NCBI RefSeq assembly: GCF_001039355.2
Contig: NW_019775422.1
Location: forward strand, 87,087 to 151,086
DNA from: Lingula anatina
Lineage: Eukaryota; Brachiopoda; Lingulata; Lingulida; Lingulidae
Length of the DNA: 64,000 nucleotides
Direction: 5' to 3'
Position 1 is the first letter of the stretch; each line of letters starts with the position of its first letter. The translations under genes were made by a program, and so were the position numbers. Below are positions 63,205 through 64,000 of this stretch, one piece after another. Under the pieces are notes generated by a model. That model made no database searches. It worked only from the letters and a program-made list of their open reading frames with translations, and was not told the DNA's origin.

Positions 63205-63970
63205 AGGAAGACACGATGCTTCCGATTTTGGGAGGTGGAGGGTTCGGTGCAGTGTACAAGGTATTGAACTTATCATGACAAAACAAACAAAAAGTGATAC
63301 TGGGATAACGGGAGTAGCAATGGTAGCACTTGTAACGTTGGTACACACAGGCATGACAGTATTTATAGTTTTAGATTTTTAAAGCAGTAGCAGCACAACA
63401 ATATATGTTTACAGTGATTAATCATGTACTAATTTTACATTTTTATCTTTGCAACTATTATTTACGGATGTGACTTTCCACTAACCGATCGAAATATTTT
63501 ACGTTCAGTTCAAAAACAACCTAGCATTAAAGGTGCCAACCTCTGAGGCCTATGCAAGGTTCATCTACAGTGAAGTTTCTTTCATGAAGAGAATAGACAG
63601 CAAATTTATCTTAAGGTGCTTTATCAGTTGAATACGAACAATTTTGAAAATATGTTGATTACAATTATCAACAAATTTCACAATAACATAAATTTCATGA
63701 ATATAAGAACATATTGGACGGATAAAAACGTCATAAATGGTAACTGTAAAATCTCTATTATATATCATACAATGAGTCTTAACTCTGTAAAGATTCAAAA
63801 TTTTTCGTCAACCCGATATATATTTGTGTAGTTTATCTGAGTCTGATATGAGAAATTCCCGTTCCAGACTAGTTCACTCCTTTAACGTTCGACCTGGCTT
63901 GCCAGTTCTACTTTCGGAATTATGCCCTATGGACCTGGAAATTCTCCAGGAGTACTGTGAAAGATTTTTG
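63205..63970 (+). CDS. Protein kinase gene, copy 2, partial (runs off the window)
   Basis: Visible exons: P-loop exon ending at 63260 (MLPILGGGGFGAVYK), 63509-63615 (LALKV with the ATP-anchoring Lys; EVSFMKRI with the alphaC Glu), and an exon ending at 63970 (PVLLSELCPMDLEILQEY, the hinge region). Splice sites are GT-AG and phases agree between the first two. The first exon may begin further upstream, so the start is not known. The catalytic loop and activation segment lie beyond 64000. It lacks the defects of copy 1, so it is the likely functional gene. The HFDLK and DLG variants of copy 1 suggest an atypical Ser/Thr-type kinase, but I cannot name the family. Confidence 0.7.
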
Positions 63971-64000
63971 TAAGTAATTATGTGACTTTCTTATCTATTA

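Overview
The window is nuclear DNA of a bilaterian animal, most likely a marine invertebrate. It is AT-rich, with many introns bounded by GT-AG (a few GC-AG), long intergenic stretches, microsatellites, MITEs and local tandem duplications. The recognisable genes are animal genes (mS27, NOL6, 4F2hc-type heavy chain, ZIP transporters). The frequent word 'taggcct' and the repeat types fit an invertebrate deuterostome or lophotrochozoan, but the sequence alone does not fix the phylum. Single N characters at 17138, 22176 and 33167 look like collapsed scaffold gaps. Each lies at a junction of near-identical sequence, so copy numbers around them are uncertain.

Layout. 1-13.7 kb: no supportable gene; microsatellites, palindromes and one small MITE. 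13.8-26.2 kb: a cluster of single-exon ZIP (SLC39A1/2/3-type) zinc/iron transporters. One diverged gene is on the minus strand (13788-14846). Three very similar genes follow on the plus strand (18531, 21704, 25173) in ~3.2-kb tandem units. An orphan 5' flank at 15.98-17.14 kb lost its gene at the gap. 26.2-28.1 kb: the decayed, duplicated tail of the ZIP array.

28.0-41.7 kb: a LigB-type class III extradiol dioxygenase-like gene (five exons, minus strand) lies head to head with mitochondrial ribosomal protein mS27 (MRPS27, ten exons, plus strand). The dioxygenase and the first five mS27 exons appear twice (27991-32896 and 33168-37992), very probably because two haplotypes were placed in tandem. 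Only the second mS27 copy is complete.

42.8-52.2 kb: NOL6 (Nrap/Utp22), 24 exons on the minus strand, tail to tail with mS27. 53.4-58.5 kb: an SLC3A2/4F2hc-type amino-acid transporter heavy chain, 11 exons, plus strand, divergent from NOL6. 59.9-64.0 kb: two tandem copies of an unusual protein kinase gene. The first is apparently a pseudogene; the second is intact as far as visible and runs off the window.

Functionally, NOL6 (18S rRNA processing) and mS27 (mitoribosome) are housekeeping genes, and the ZIP and SLC3 genes are membrane transport genes. I see no sign that the neighbours form one pathway. The most unusual items are the ZIP array with variation at a predicted TM5 metal-site position, the bacterial-type dioxygenase with animal introns, and several clear rearrangement scars.
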